Below, one piece after another: positions 44,107-52,429 of a stretch of DNA of 64,000 bases. The translations under genes were made by a program, and so were the position numbers. The notes beneath the pieces were generated by a model. The model saw nothing but the letters and a program-made list of their open reading frames with translations. It was not told where the DNA came from and did no database searches. Positions within the stretch are counted from its first letter, which is position 1. Each line of letters starts with the position of its first letter. Source of the DNA: Streptomyces xanthochromogenes (lineage in GTDB: Bacteria > Actinomycetota > Actinomycetes > Streptomycetales > Streptomycetaceae); assembly GCF_014650455.1 (NCBI RefSeq), contig NZ_BMUZ01000012.1:186001-250000 (forward strand), written 5' to 3'.

Positions 44107-46323
44107 GTGATCCGCGCCCTGACCGGATTCTCCACCCGACATCCCTGGAAGGTGATCGCCCTGTGGGTGGTCCTCGGTGTCGCCCTCAGCGCTCTGACGC
44201 CGACCCTGTTCGCCCGCGTCACCCAGAACCAGGCGGGCGACTTCCTGCCCCGCGACTACGACTCGGCCGCCGCGCTGCACATCGCCGAGGAGCGGTTCGG
44301 GGTCGACCCCGACGCCACCACCGTCACGGTCCTGGTCGCCCGGTCGGACGGGAAGCCGCTCGATGCCGCCGACCGTGAGCGGATCAAGGGCGAGGCGGCG
44401 AGGCTGGGCGAGCGCCGGGTCACGATGCCGCGCAAGGACGACACCCCGTCGTTCATGGTCCCGGACCGCTCCCAGACGCCCCGGGTCGCCCCCGTGATGA
44501 CCGCACCCGACCGCAGCTTCGAGCTGCTCGGTGCCGAGTTGACCGGCAACCCGTCGGACCCGGGGCTGCAGGACGTCTTCCGGGCGTTCCGCGACGATGC
44601 CCGGGAGCGGTTCGCCGAGGCCGGGATGCGTACCGGATTCACCGGCTCCCTCGCCGACACCGTCGACACGGCCGATGCCCACGAGCTGGCCACGAAGATC
44701 GGCGGCGCGCTCGTCACCGCGCTGATCGTCCTGCTCAACGTGCTGGTGTTCCGCAGCGTGCTCGCCGCTCTGCTTCCGCTGCTCGCCGTCGCCATGATCG
44801 GGTTCGTCGCGGCGGGAGCCGTCGCCGGGGCCGCGATGCTCACGGGGCTCAAGCTCGACGCGAGCACCCCGGCGCTCCTCAACGTGGTCCTGCTCGGCAT
44901 CGGCATCGACTACCTCCTGTTCCTGCTGTTCCGCTACCGCGAGCAACTGCGGGAGCGGCCCGATCAGTTGGCCCGTGAGGCCGCGGGCCAGGTCTGCGCC
45001 CGGGTGGGCAGCGCCATCACCTCGGCCGCGCTGACGATCGTCGCCGCGTTCGCCACCCTGGGGCTGGCCACCTTCGGACAGTTCCGCTCGCTCGGCCCCG
45101 CCATCGCCGCCGCGGTCCTGGTGATGCTGCTCGGCAGCCTCACGCTCATGCCGGCGCTGCTCGCGGCCGCCGGACGCAAGATGTTCTGGCCCTCGAAGAA
45201 CGCGCTGCGCCGCGAGCCGCGCGAGGGCCGGGCCGCACGGCTCGGGGTGCTGGTGGCACGCCGGCCCGTCATGATGCTGGCCGCCTCGCTCGCCCTGCTC
45301 GCCGCGCTGGCCGCCGGGCTGACCGGCATCCGCATGGACTACGGCCGGGGCGAGGCCGACAACGGGACCGCCGCCGCGGCCACCGCCACCGAGATCTCGC
45401 GGGCGCTGCCGGCCGGTGTGTCCGACCCGACGAGTGTCTTCGTCACCGCCAAGGACGGCGGCACCCTCACCGCAGGCAGGCTCGACGGCCTCGCGCAGGC
45501 GCTCACCCGGGTCAAGGGCGTGGGCAAGGTGGCCCCGACCGTCCTGAACCAGGACCGCCGCGCCGCCCGCATCGACCTCTACCCCACCGCCGACCCGCAG
45601 AGCCAGCAGGCCCGTGACCTGGCCTCGGGGCCGATCCGGGCCACGGTCGCCCGGCACACGCCCGACGGGACGACGGCCCATGTGGGCGGAACGGCCGCGA
45701 TCTTCGCCGACATCGCGACGGCCGTCGACCACGATCTGAAGGTGGTGTTCCCGGTCGCCGCCGCGCTGATCGCCCTGATTCTCCTGCTGCTCCTGCGCAG
45801 TCTGCTCGCCCCGGTCGTCCTGATGCTCTCCGTCGGGCTCGGCTTCGCGGCCACCCTCGGTGCGGCCACTCTGCTCTTCCAGCACGGACTCGGCGAGCCG
45901 GGCGTCAACTTCGCCCTCCCGCTGGTGCTGTTCCTCTTCGTGGTGGCCCTCGGCACCGACTACAACATCCTGATCACCGACCGCATCCGCGAGGAGATGC
46001 GGCGGCCGGGACCGGCGCGCGCAGCCGTGGCCCGCGCGGTGCGGCACACGACTCCGGCCATCGCCTCGGCGGGCCTGGTTCTCGCCGGGTCCTTCGCCAC
46101 CCTGGCCACCTCTCCGGGCAACGAACAGATGGCCTTCGCGATGGCGCTCGGCATCCTGCTGTCCGCGCTCGTCCTGTCCCTCGTCCTCGTCCCCGCCGTC
46201 GCGGCTCTCCTGGGGCGCGCCCTGTGGTGGCCGGTCCGCCCGGGAGCGGCCGGGGACGCTCGCCCCGAGTACGGCGGGCGGGCCATACCGGATCGGGAGG
46301 CGGAGCGGACGGGGGCGTACTGA
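44107..46323 (+). CDS. MMPL/RND-family transporter
   Basis: A 738-aa export protein of the actinobacterial MmpL type. Layout: one N-terminal transmembrane segment (WKVIALWVVLGVALSAL), a periplasmic domain with the FLPRDYDSAAA block, five segments including GIGIDYLLFLLFRYREQL (charged Asp-Tyr pair used for proton coupling), a second periplasmic domain, then five segments including ALGTDYNILITDRIREEM. Such proteins export lipids or drugs. The GTG at 44107 has GGAGGA upstream. It is divergent from the two-component system, its likely regulator. Confidence 0.92.
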   Translation: MIRALTGFSTRHPWKVIALWVVLGVALSALTPTLFARVTQNQAGDFLPRDYDSAAALHIAEERFGVDPDATTVTVLVARSDGKPLDAADRERIKGEAARLGERRVTMPRKDDTPSFMVPDRSQTPRVAPVMTAPDRSFELLGAELTGNPSDPGLQDVFRAFRDDARERFAEAGMRTGFTGSLADTVDTADAHELATKIGGALVTALIVLLNVLVFRSVLAALLPLLAVAMIGFVAAGAVAGAAMLTGLKLDASTPALLNVVLLGIGIDYLLFLLFRYREQLRERPDQLAREAAGQVCARVGSAITSAALTIVAAFATLGLATFGQFRSLGPAIAAAVLVMLLGSLTLMPALLAAAGRKMFWPSKNALRREPREGRAARLGVLVARRPVMMLAASLALLAALAAGLTGIRMDYGRGEADNGTAAAATATEISRALPAGVSDPTSVFVTAKDGGTLTAGRLDGLAQALTRVKGVGKVAPTVLNQDRRAARIDLYPTADPQSQQARDLASGPIRATVARHTPDGTTAHVGGTAAIFADIATAVDHDLKVVFPVAAALIALILLLLLRSLLAPVVLMLSVGLGFAATLGAATLLFQHGLGEPGVNFALPLVLFLFVVALGTDYNILITDRIREEMRRPGPARAAVARAVRHTTPAIASAGLVLAGSFATLATSPGNEQMAFAMALGILLSALVLSLVLVPAVAALLGRALWWPVRPGAAGDARPEYGGRAIPDREAERTGAY

Positions 46324-46401
46324 CCACGGCTGCGACGCGCGGCCCGAGCGTGCTGAAGCCTCCCGCCGCAGGAGTGTGGGACACCGCCAACAGGCAGCCC
46401 C

Positions 46402-47373
46402 CTAGCGGGGATTGCCGTTGGTGGCGAGCCGGTCGCTCATCTCCTTGTGGGCCCGTTCGGAGTTGCCGTTCTCCGGGTCGTGCTTGAGGCGCAGGTAGTC
46501 GTAGAGCACCTGCACGCACTCGTCCCGCTTCGAGTAGGAGGCGTCCGCGGCCAGTTCGAGGCCCTTGGTGACCTCCCGCAGCTTGCCGTCGGCCGCGGTG
46601 TACACCGGGTGCCAGATGAGTTTGACGGCCGGGTTGAGCGCCATCACCACACGGAGTTGGGGCACTTCCTGCGCGATCAGGACGCTGTCGGGGTTGTAGG
46701 CGCGCAGGAAGATGTGGACCGGGCCGCGCGCCCGGTTCACGAACGCCTTGGAAAGGACGTTCCACATCGGGGTCTTGAGCTTCCAGTCCTTCGTCAGGCT
46801 CAGCTTGTCGACCACGCCCCCGAAGGGGGTGGCCTCCAGCGGGGTGTGGCCCTTGGAGCGGGCGTACACACTGGTGTCGATGCCGCCGGACCACAGGGCC
46901 ATCGTCGGTCGGTCGATCTCCAGATAGTCCCCGATGAGCTGCACCAGCTCCTGGTACCAGGTGTTCGACGCGCGGTGGTCCCGTTGCTCCTGGCGTTCGG
47001 TGAACTTGGCCATGGCCTCGTCGTTGAGCCGGCCCTGCTCCGCCAGGCCGCCGAGTACCAACTGCCAGGCGGCGTCCGTGACGCTGTTCGGGAACCCGGC
47101 CTCCGCCATCATGTCGCGGAACGTGCTCCACTCGCCGTGCCCGGTCGGGTCGACGGCGTTCTTCCGCGCCTCCTCGTTGGCGCCGGGGACCTCCTGGCGC
47201 TGGATCCACTGCGCCACGGCCGCGTTGCCCGCGGTCCCGTGGAGCGCGGCCGGCCCGGCGCGCTGCGCGCCCTGTCCGCCGGCGGTCGCCGTGCCCGCGG
47301 TCCCCGTCTGTCGCCGGGCCGGTGGCACGGCCCGCGGTCCGGTACCCACCGGCGGTGTCCCTGTCTCTCGCAC
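46402..47373 (-). CDS. Putative contractile-injection effector with CD38-like NADase domain
   Basis: A 323-aa protein with three parts. Residues 1-43 are disordered (Gly, Ala, Arg, Pro). Residues 44-59 read LHGTAGNAAVAQWIQR, a motif I know from N-termini of predicted cargo of extracellular contractile injection systems and DUF4157 proteins. Residues ~60-155 are helical. Residues ~155-270 resemble the ADP-ribosyl cyclase/CD38 fold: LWSGGID (Trp161), PLEATPFGGVVDKL (Glu180, Asp189), PMWNVLSKAF (Trp204, Ser208), GPVHIFLRA and IAQEVPQL (Glu236). These match Trp125, Glu146, Asp155, Trp189, Ser193 and catalytic Glu226 of human CD38 in order. The GTG at 47373 has GGAGG 6 nt upstream; the open frame starts 52 codons earlier without support. 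It is convergent with mmpL and divergent from padR. The NAD(P)-hydrolysing role is inferred. Confidence 0.65.
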   Translation of the reverse strand: MRETGTPPVGTGPRAVPPARRQTGTAGTATAGGQGAQRAGPAALHGTAGNAAVAQWIQRQEVPGANEEARKNAVDPTGHGEWSTFRDMMAEAGFPNSVTDAAWQLVLGGLAEQGRLNDEAMAKFTERQEQRDHRASNTWYQELVQLIGDYLEIDRPTMALWSGGIDTSVYARSKGHTPLEATPFGGVVDKLSLTKDWKLKTPMWNVLSKAFVNRARGPVHIFLRAYNPDSVLIAQEVPQLRVVMALNPAVKLIWHPVYTAADGKLREVTKGLELAADASYSKRDECVQVLYDYLRLKHDPENGNSERAHKEMSDRLATNGNPR

Positions 47374-47518
47374 GCTGCGCCTCCGGCTCGCCGTTCGGTC
47401 CCGAGCGCCCGACGCCAGAAGTGCCGGCCCCTGCCCGCCAGGGGTGAAAGGGCAGACGAGAGGGCAGCGGACGGCGGGCCCACCGGGCGGACCGGATCGT
47501 TGCACGGCACACCCAGAC

Positions 47519-47560
47519 TCGCGATACATCGCGGTTGACCATCACGCGACAGTCGCGATA
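47519..47560. promoter_or_regulatory. TCGCGATA repeats, candidate PadR operator
   Basis: TCGCGATA occurs at 47519-47526 and again at 47553-47560, 34 bp apart. The first belongs to a perfect dyad CGCGATACATCGCG (47520-47533). They lie in the 224-nt region between the divergent effector gene and padR. PadR-family operators often contain such A/T-flanked CGCGA dyads. Regulation of both genes by PadR is inference. Confidence 0.5.
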
Positions 47561-47597
47561 TGTTCGGCTACGAGTATTCGGGAGCGAGGGATGTGAG

Positions 47598-48260
47598 GTG
47601 AGGGCGGTGGCAGTCGGGCGGCGCAAGCTCCGCAACCCCTTGGCGCTGGCCGTTCTGGTGCTGCTCGCCGAGCGTCCCTCGATGCATCCGTACGAGATCG
47701 CCCAGACTCTGCGCCAGCGCGGCAAGGAGTACAGCATCAAGATCAACTACGGCTCGCTCTACACCGTCGTCCAGAACCTCGAGAAGCATGGCTTCGTCGA
47801 GGTCGCCGACGTCGAGCGGCAGGGCAACCGCCCCGAGCGCACCCTCTACGCCCTCACCCCGACGGGCCGCGAGGAAATGCTCGACTGGATGGCGGACATC
47901 GTCTCGGTGCCCGTGCACGAGTTCCCGATCTTCGAGACCGCCCTGTCCCTCATGGGCGTACTGCCGCCCGACGAGGTCACCGCGCTGCTCACGCAACGCG
48001 TCAATACGCTGGAGGTGCAGGCCGCCGGGCTGCGGGGAGCGCTGCGGAAGCTGCGCGAGACGCTGCCCCGGTTCTTCCTCGTGGAGACCGAGTACCAACT
48101 CCACATGATCGACGCCGAGGCGGAGTGGGTGCGCGGCTTCCTCAAGGAGATGGCGGACGGCACCCTCAGCGGCATCGACGGATGGCGCAGCTGGCAGGCC
48201 ACGGGCGAAGTGCCCGCGGAATGGGAGCACTTGGAGGACGAGGACCACTCCCGCGGGTAG
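47598..48260 (+). CDS. PadR-family transcriptional regulator
   Basis: A 220-aa regulator with the PadR winged helix (KLRNPLALAVLVLLAERPSMHPYEIAQTL; YSIKINYGSLYTVVQNLEKHGFV; ERTLYALTPTGREEML) and a C-terminal helical dimerisation domain of the longer subfamily. The GTG at 47598 is chosen (GAGGG 7 nt upstream); another GTG at 47607 is too close to its ribosome site. It precedes a DrrAB-type exporter, the usual PadR target, which it would repress until a toxic ligand binds. Confidence 0.92.
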   Translation: MRAVAVGRRKLRNPLALAVLVLLAERPSMHPYEIAQTLRQRGKEYSIKINYGSLYTVVQNLEKHGFVEVADVERQGNRPERTLYALTPTGREEMLDWMADIVSVPVHEFPIFETALSLMGVLPPDEVTALLTQRVNTLEVQAAGLRGALRKLRETLPRFFLVETEYQLHMIDAEAEWVRGFLKEMADGTLSGIDGWRSWQATGEVPAEWEHLEDEDHSRG

Positions 48261-48307
48261 CCCGCCGGGCCCAAGCAGTACCGGTCCCGGCCGCGCACCC
48301 GGCGTGC

Positions 48308-48424
48308 CGGCCCACGCGTGGGCCGTGCGGGAGACGCAGAACAGGCAGAACACGCAGGACGAGCAAGGACGAGCAAGACAGGGAAACCCCGGTACGGGCT
48401 GTTGCAGCAGCCCCCACCGGGGTT
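48308..48424 (+). promoter_or_regulatory. Structured padR-drrA intergenic region
   Basis: Holds a perfect 18-bp palindrome CGGCCCACGCGTGGGCCG (48308-48325), purine-rich direct repeats (GCAGAACA at 48336 and 48345; AGGACGAGCA twice in tandem from 48356), and a hairpin AACCCCGGT/ACCGGGGTT (48385-48393 with 48416-48424) around GGGCTG/CAGCCC. It lies between the padR stop and the exporter ATPase start. It may contain an operator, an attenuator or both. Confidence 0.45.
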
Positions 48425-48556
48425 GCGACCCCGGACCCGACCCGCGCGCGGCAGGCCAGGCGATCGAAGGTGCGGCACGCCAAGGATAGCCCGGCGCTCC
48501 CCACGCGGATCGGTCCGTCATACCGACCACCCCGCTCACCCCAGGAGAGCCCCGTC

Positions 48557-49567
48557 ATGAGTACCCGGGCGCCCGCAGTGCAGGCGCACAACCTGATCAA
48601 GACGTATCCCGGAGATGTCACCGCCCTCAACGGCATGGGCATCACCGTCGAGGCCGGCACGGTCTTCGGACTGCTCGGCCCCAACGGCGCCGGCAAGTCC
48701 ACCACCGTCAAGATCCTCACCACACTCGCGCGCCCCGACAGCGGCACGGCGACCGTCGCCGGGCACGATGTGCTGCGCCATCCCGACCGGGTCAGGCGTG
48801 CGATCGGCGTCGTGGCGCAGAAGTCCGGAGCCGACCCCGTGGCCACCGGCCGCGAGAACCTGCAACTCCAGGGACGCCTGTACGGGCTGACCGGCACCGC
48901 TCTCAAGCGGCGCGTGGACGAGTTGCTCGAACGCTTCGACCTCGCGGACGCCGGCAAGCGCGTCGTGAAGGGGTACTCGGGCGGCATGCAGCGCCGCCTC
49001 GACGTGGCGCTCGGTCTGGTGCACCGGCCCGAGGTGCTCTTCCTCGACGAGCCGACCACCGGTCTCGACCCCGAGGCCCGCACCGCCATGTGGGACGAGA
49101 TCGCCCGCCTCGCGGGTGACGAGGGGCTCACCATCGTGCTCACCACGCACTACCTCGAAGAGGCCGACCGGCTCGCCGAGCGGATCGCGATCGTGGACCG
49201 CGGCCGGGTCGTGGTCGAAGGTACCCCCGACGAGCTGAAGGGCGAACTCCGCGGCGACGCCGTGCATGTGGAGCTGCGCGAGGCCGTCACCGAACGCTCG
49301 CCGCTGCGCGAGGCCCTCACCGGCCTGCCCGGTGTGCACGAGGTGCTGTTCGACGGCCGCCGGGTCAGCGCACGCGCCGACGACGGCGCGGCCGCCGTGC
49401 CCGTGCTGCTCGCCGCCCTGGAGCGGGCCGGCGCCTCCGTCGCCGCCGCGACCGTGGCCCGCCCCTCCCTCGACGACGTCTACCTGCGCTATGCCGGACG
49501 CCGTTACTCCGAAGCCGAGGCGGCAGCCGAAGCCCCCGCCCTCGCCACCGCCGGAGGCACCCGATGA
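48557..49567 (+). CDS. ABC exporter ATP-binding protein (DrrA type)
   Basis: A 336-aa ATPase that powers the permease encoded next. Walker A is GPNGAGKST, the signature YSGGMQRR, Walker B VLFLDEPTTGLDP, and the switch His is in LTTHYLEEADRL. The C-terminal domain (RPSLDDVYLRYAGRRYSE) is typical of daunorubicin-resistance ATPases. The ATG at 48557 has AGGAGAG upstream. Its stop overlaps the permease ATG by 4 nt. With the upstream PadR regulator this forms a standard drug-efflux unit. Confidence 0.95.
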   Translation: MSTRAPAVQAHNLIKTYPGDVTALNGMGITVEAGTVFGLLGPNGAGKSTTVKILTTLARPDSGTATVAGHDVLRHPDRVRRAIGVVAQKSGADPVATGRENLQLQGRLYGLTGTALKRRVDELLERFDLADAGKRVVKGYSGGMQRRLDVALGLVHRPEVLFLDEPTTGLDPEARTAMWDEIARLAGDEGLTIVLTTHYLEEADRLAERIAIVDRGRVVVEGTPDELKGELRGDAVHVELREAVTERSPLREALTGLPGVHEVLFDGRRVSARADDGAAAVPVLLAALERAGASVAAATVARPSLDDVYLRYAGRRYSEAEAAAEAPALATAGGTR

Positions 49568-50373
49568 CCAGTACCGACGTCCGGCCCGCGCCCCTGCGCT
49601 CCAACGCCCTCGCCCAGACCTGGTACATGACGCAGCGTCAACTGATGGCGATCTTCCGCCAGCCCGCCTATCTCCTGATCACCCTGGTGCAGCCGGTGAT
49701 CTGGCTGTTCCTGTTCGGCAACCTCTTCAAGAAGGTCGTGCAGCTCGGCGGCTTCGGCACCACGTCCTATCTGGACTACCTCGTGCCCGGCATCGTCCTC
49801 ATGAGCGCCCTCGGCTCCAGCATGTGGGCCGGCATGGGCACCCTTGAGGAGATCGAGCGCGGCACGCTCAACCGCTTCCTCACCACGCCCGTCAGCCGCG
49901 GCGCCCTGATGAACGCCAACGTCGTGCAGAACGGCATCAGCATCACCGTCCAGACCGTGATCATCCTGCTGCTCGGCAAGCTCGGCGGCGCCCACTACCC
50001 CGGCGGCTTCGGCGGTCTGGTGATCCTGGCCGTCGCCGCGATCCTGCTCGGCACGGTCTTCGGCGCCTTCTCCAACGCGCTGGGCATGCTGGTCCGCCAG
50101 CGCGAGTCGATCATCGGCATCAACACCTTCCTGCTGCTGCCGCTGACCTTCCTGTCCTCGGCGTTCATGGCGCCGTCCCAGATGCCCTCCTGGATGCGGC
50201 ACATCGCCGACTTCAACCCGCTCAACTGGGGCATGGTGGCGGGCCGTTCGGCCATGGCGGCCGACCCGGACTGGTCTCTCGTGCTCGGCCGGGGCGGCGC
50301 CCTGCTCGGCCTGGCGATCGTCGCGGTGTGGCTGTCGACCCGCACGTTCCGCTCGTACCAGAAGTCGGTCTAG
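49564..50373 (+). CDS. ABC-2 type exporter permease (DrrB type)
   Basis: A 269-aa membrane protein with six hydrophobic segments. The ABC-2 motifs are visible: FRQPAYLLITLVQPVIWLFLFG, YLVPGIVLMSALGSSMWAGMGTLEEIERGTLNRFLTTPVSR in two blocks, and LPLTFLSSAFMAPSQMPSWMRHIADFNPLNW. It pairs with the ATPase just upstream (ATGA overlap) to export a hydrophobic compound. It ends before a bidirectional terminator shared with the convergent siderophore-interacting protein gene. Confidence 0.95.
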   Translation: MTSTDVRPAPLRSNALAQTWYMTQRQLMAIFRQPAYLLITLVQPVIWLFLFGNLFKKVVQLGGFGTTSYLDYLVPGIVLMSALGSSMWAGMGTLEEIERGTLNRFLTTPVSRGALMNANVVQNGISITVQTVIILLLGKLGGAHYPGGFGGLVILAVAAILLGTVFGAFSNALGMLVRQRESIIGINTFLLLPLTFLSSAFMAPSQMPSWMRHIADFNPLNWGMVAGRSAMAADPDWSLVLGRGGALLGLAIVAVWLSTRTFRSYQKSV

Positions 50374-50441
50374 GGCCAACTGCCCCAGGGGCGGAGGGGG
50401 TTGCGGGGCCGCTCGCGGTCCCGGCGGCCCGCCGCCGAACG

Positions 50442-50478
50442 GCGAACCCCCCGGCGGGGCAGGCGCCGGGGGGTTCGC
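50442..50478. terminator. Bidirectional terminator between convergent genes
   Basis: A perfect 15-bp stem, GCGAACCCCCCGGCG (50442-50456) with its complement at 50464-50478 and a 7-nt loop, centred between the exporter permease and the siderophore-interacting protein gene. Confidence 0.8.
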
Positions 50479-50493
50479 GGGTGGGGGAGCGGA

Positions 50494-51339
50494 TCAGGCG
50501 GCCGGGGCCTCCTGCTCGCGCTCCACCTGCTCGTTCCACTCGCGCTTCGCCGCGCGCCAGGCGTCGTCGTCCTGGCCCAGGCGCCAGTAGCCCGAGATCG
50601 AGAGGCGCTCGCGCGGTACGTTGCGCTCGACCCGGAGCAGTGCGCGCAGCTCCTTCACGAAGCCCGCCTCGCCGTGCACGAACGCGTGCACATCGCCCGC
50701 GGGGAACTCCAAGTCCTTGACGGCGCCGACCAGTTGGGAGCCCACCGCGGCCTCGCCCCGGTGCAGCCAGGTCACCGCGACGCCGTCCGGGGTGCTGATC
50801 TTCTGCTCCTCCTCGGGGCCGGCCACCTCGACGAAGGCGTGCACCAGCGCACCCGCCGGCATCCGCTCCAGGGCCGCAGCGATGGCGGGCAGCGCGCTCT
50901 CGTCGCCGGCGAGCAGGTGCCAGTCGGCCGCCGGGTCCGGGGCGTAACCGCCGCCCGGGCCGAGGAAGCGGACCGTCTCGCCGGGCTGGACCCGCAGCGC
51001 CCACGGGCCCGCGAGGCCCTCGTCCCCGTGCACCACGAAGTCGACGGTCAGCTCGCCGAGTTCGGCGTCCCACGCGCGCACCGTGTAGGCGCGGGTGCTC
51101 GGCCACTGCGCGCGCGGGAACTCCGCGCGGATCCGCTCCATGTCGAAGGGCTCCGGGTAGCTCACGCCCTGCGCCGGGAACAGCAGCTTGATGTAGTGGT
51201 CGGTGTGCTCGCCGACGCCGAAGCCGGCCAGCGACTCGCCACCGAGGACGACACGAACCATGTGCGGAGTGATGCGCTCGGTGCGCACCACTCGCGCCTC
51301 GTTGATCTTCGGTGCCTTGCGAGACGGGCGTTCTGCCAC
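50494..51339 (-). CDS. Siderophore-interacting protein (FAD-dependent ferric reductase)
   Basis: A 281-aa SIP-family flavoprotein that releases iron from imported ferric siderophores by reduction. The FAD-binding barrel contains STRAYTVRAWDAELGELTVDFVVHG, with the RxYT motif, and GPWALRVQPGETVRFLGPGGGY; the C-terminal domain has WHLLAGDESALPAI and the end motif ISGYWRLGQDDD. The start is GTG at 51339 with AGGGGAG 6 nt upstream. An iron box lies 22 nt upstream of that start, so it should be repressed in iron excess. Confidence 0.94.
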   Translation of the reverse strand: MAERPSRKAPKINEARVVRTERITPHMVRVVLGGESLAGFGVGEHTDHYIKLLFPAQGVSYPEPFDMERIRAEFPRAQWPSTRAYTVRAWDAELGELTVDFVVHGDEGLAGPWALRVQPGETVRFLGPGGGYAPDPAADWHLLAGDESALPAIAAALERMPAGALVHAFVEVAGPEEEQKISTPDGVAVTWLHRGEAAVGSQLVGAVKDLEFPAGDVHAFVHGEAGFVKELRALLRVERNVPRERLSISGYWRLGQDDDAWRAAKREWNEQVEREQEAPAA

Positions 51340-51360
51340 TGTGCGCTCCCCTGATCCACC

Positions 51361-51379
51361 ATTAGTTAGGATTACCTAA
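51361..51379. promoter_or_regulatory. Iron box (DmdR1/IdeR type)
   Basis: ATTAGTTAGGATTACCTAA matches the 19-bp IdeR/DmdR consensus TTAGGTTAGGCTAACCTAA at 14 positions, with the central TTAGG and CCTAA halves intact. It is positioned over the promoter of the siderophore-interacting protein gene on the minus strand. It is also the most A/T-rich stretch in the neighbourhood. Confidence 0.75.
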
Positions 51380-51475
51380 GTTAACACCTTCGGTGGCGGA
51401 AAGCCCGGGCGGAGTCCTGATGTGATGCGCGTCGAGTCCGGCTGGGCGGGGGGACCCGTTCGCGCGGCCTCCCCG

Positions 51476-52399
51476 TCAGGCGCGCAACGTGGTGAGCAGC
51501 CGGCCCGTCGCTCCGGCCAGACCCCACTGGGCCACCAGCTCTTCGAGGGTGGCCGGATCGCGTGGCTCCGTGGGCAGCACCGGGTCGAACGCGGGCAGCG
51601 CCACGTCCATCGCGACCCGCACCACCTTGGGTGCGACGTCCAGATAGTCGGCCGCCTCCAGGATCCCCCGCCGCTTGGCCGGGGTCAGCTTGGAGAAACG
51701 GTCGGCGGCGGCCGCGCGGACGCCCGCCAGGTCCCCGTACTCGTTGATCAGCTGGGCCGCGGTCTTCTCGCCGATGCCCTTGACGCCGGGCAGTCCGTCG
51801 CTGGTGTCGCCGCGCAGCGCCGCGAAGTCCGCGTACTGGTCGGGCCGCACCCCGTACTTCGTGCGGATCAGCTCGTCGTCCACCAGGTCGCAGTCGCCCA
51901 CGCCCTTGCGCGGGTAGAGCACCCGCACCCCGCGCTCGTCGTCGACCAGCTGGAACAGATCGCGGTCGCCGGTGACGATGTCGACCGGGCCGGGTGCGAG
52001 GCCGGACAGGGTGCCGATGACGTCGTCCGCCTCGTAGCCGGCGACGCCGACGCGCGCGATGCCCAGCGCGTCCAGCATGTCGTCGATCACCGGGACCTGG
52101 GGGGCCAGCGTGTCCGGGGTCTCCTCCTCGTCGGGCCGCCCGGCCGGGGTCTCCTCGGCCACCCGGTGCGCCTTGTAGGAGGGGATCAGATCGACCCGCC
52201 ACTGCGGCCGCCAGTCCGCGTCCATGCACGCCACCAGGTCGTCCGGGCGGTGGTCGTGGACCAGGCGGGAGATGAAGTCGAGCAGGCCGCGCACGGCGTT
52301 CACCGGCGTGCCGTCCGGCGCCCTGACGGTGTCCGGGACCCCGAAGTAGGCGCGGTAGTAGAGGGACGAGGTGTCGAGGAGCATCAGGCGTCGCGTCAC
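51476..52399 (-). CDS. 5'-3' exonuclease (Pol I N-terminal domain type)
   Basis: A 307-aa flap-endonuclease-like nuclease, homologous to the 5' nuclease domain of DNA polymerase I but free-standing. Metal ligands appear in RRLMLLDTSSLYYRAYFG, AGYEADDVIGTL and VTGDRDLFQLVDD; the helix-hairpin-helix DNA-binding motif is GDTSDGLPGVKGIGEKTAAQLI. The start is GTG at 52399 or ATG at 52384; neither has a strong ribosome site, and I keep 52399. Its leader contains a G-rich heptamer repeat. It likely removes RNA primers or repairs flaps. Confidence 0.9.
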   Translation of the reverse strand: MTRRLMLLDTSSLYYRAYFGVPDTVRAPDGTPVNAVRGLLDFISRLVHDHRPDDLVACMDADWRPQWRVDLIPSYKAHRVAEETPAGRPDEEETPDTLAPQVPVIDDMLDALGIARVGVAGYEADDVIGTLSGLAPGPVDIVTGDRDLFQLVDDERGVRVLYPRKGVGDCDLVDDELIRTKYGVRPDQYADFAALRGDTSDGLPGVKGIGEKTAAQLINEYGDLAGVRAAAADRFSKLTPAKRRGILEAADYLDVAPKVVRVAMDVALPAFDPVLPTEPRDPATLEELVAQWGLAGATGRLLTTLRA

Positions 52400-52429
52400 A
52401 CCCCGATGATGCCGCACCCCACTGACACT

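Noticed and set aside
46324..46401. Immunity gene for the putative NADase effector
   Set aside because: Only 78 nt lie between the effector and mmpL, with no suitable frame; the other neighbour is the regulator PadR.
47374..47529. Upstream ATG at 47529 as the start of the effector gene
   Set aside because: No ribosome site precedes it and the frame would run through the candidate operator; GTG 47373 has GGAGG at ideal spacing.
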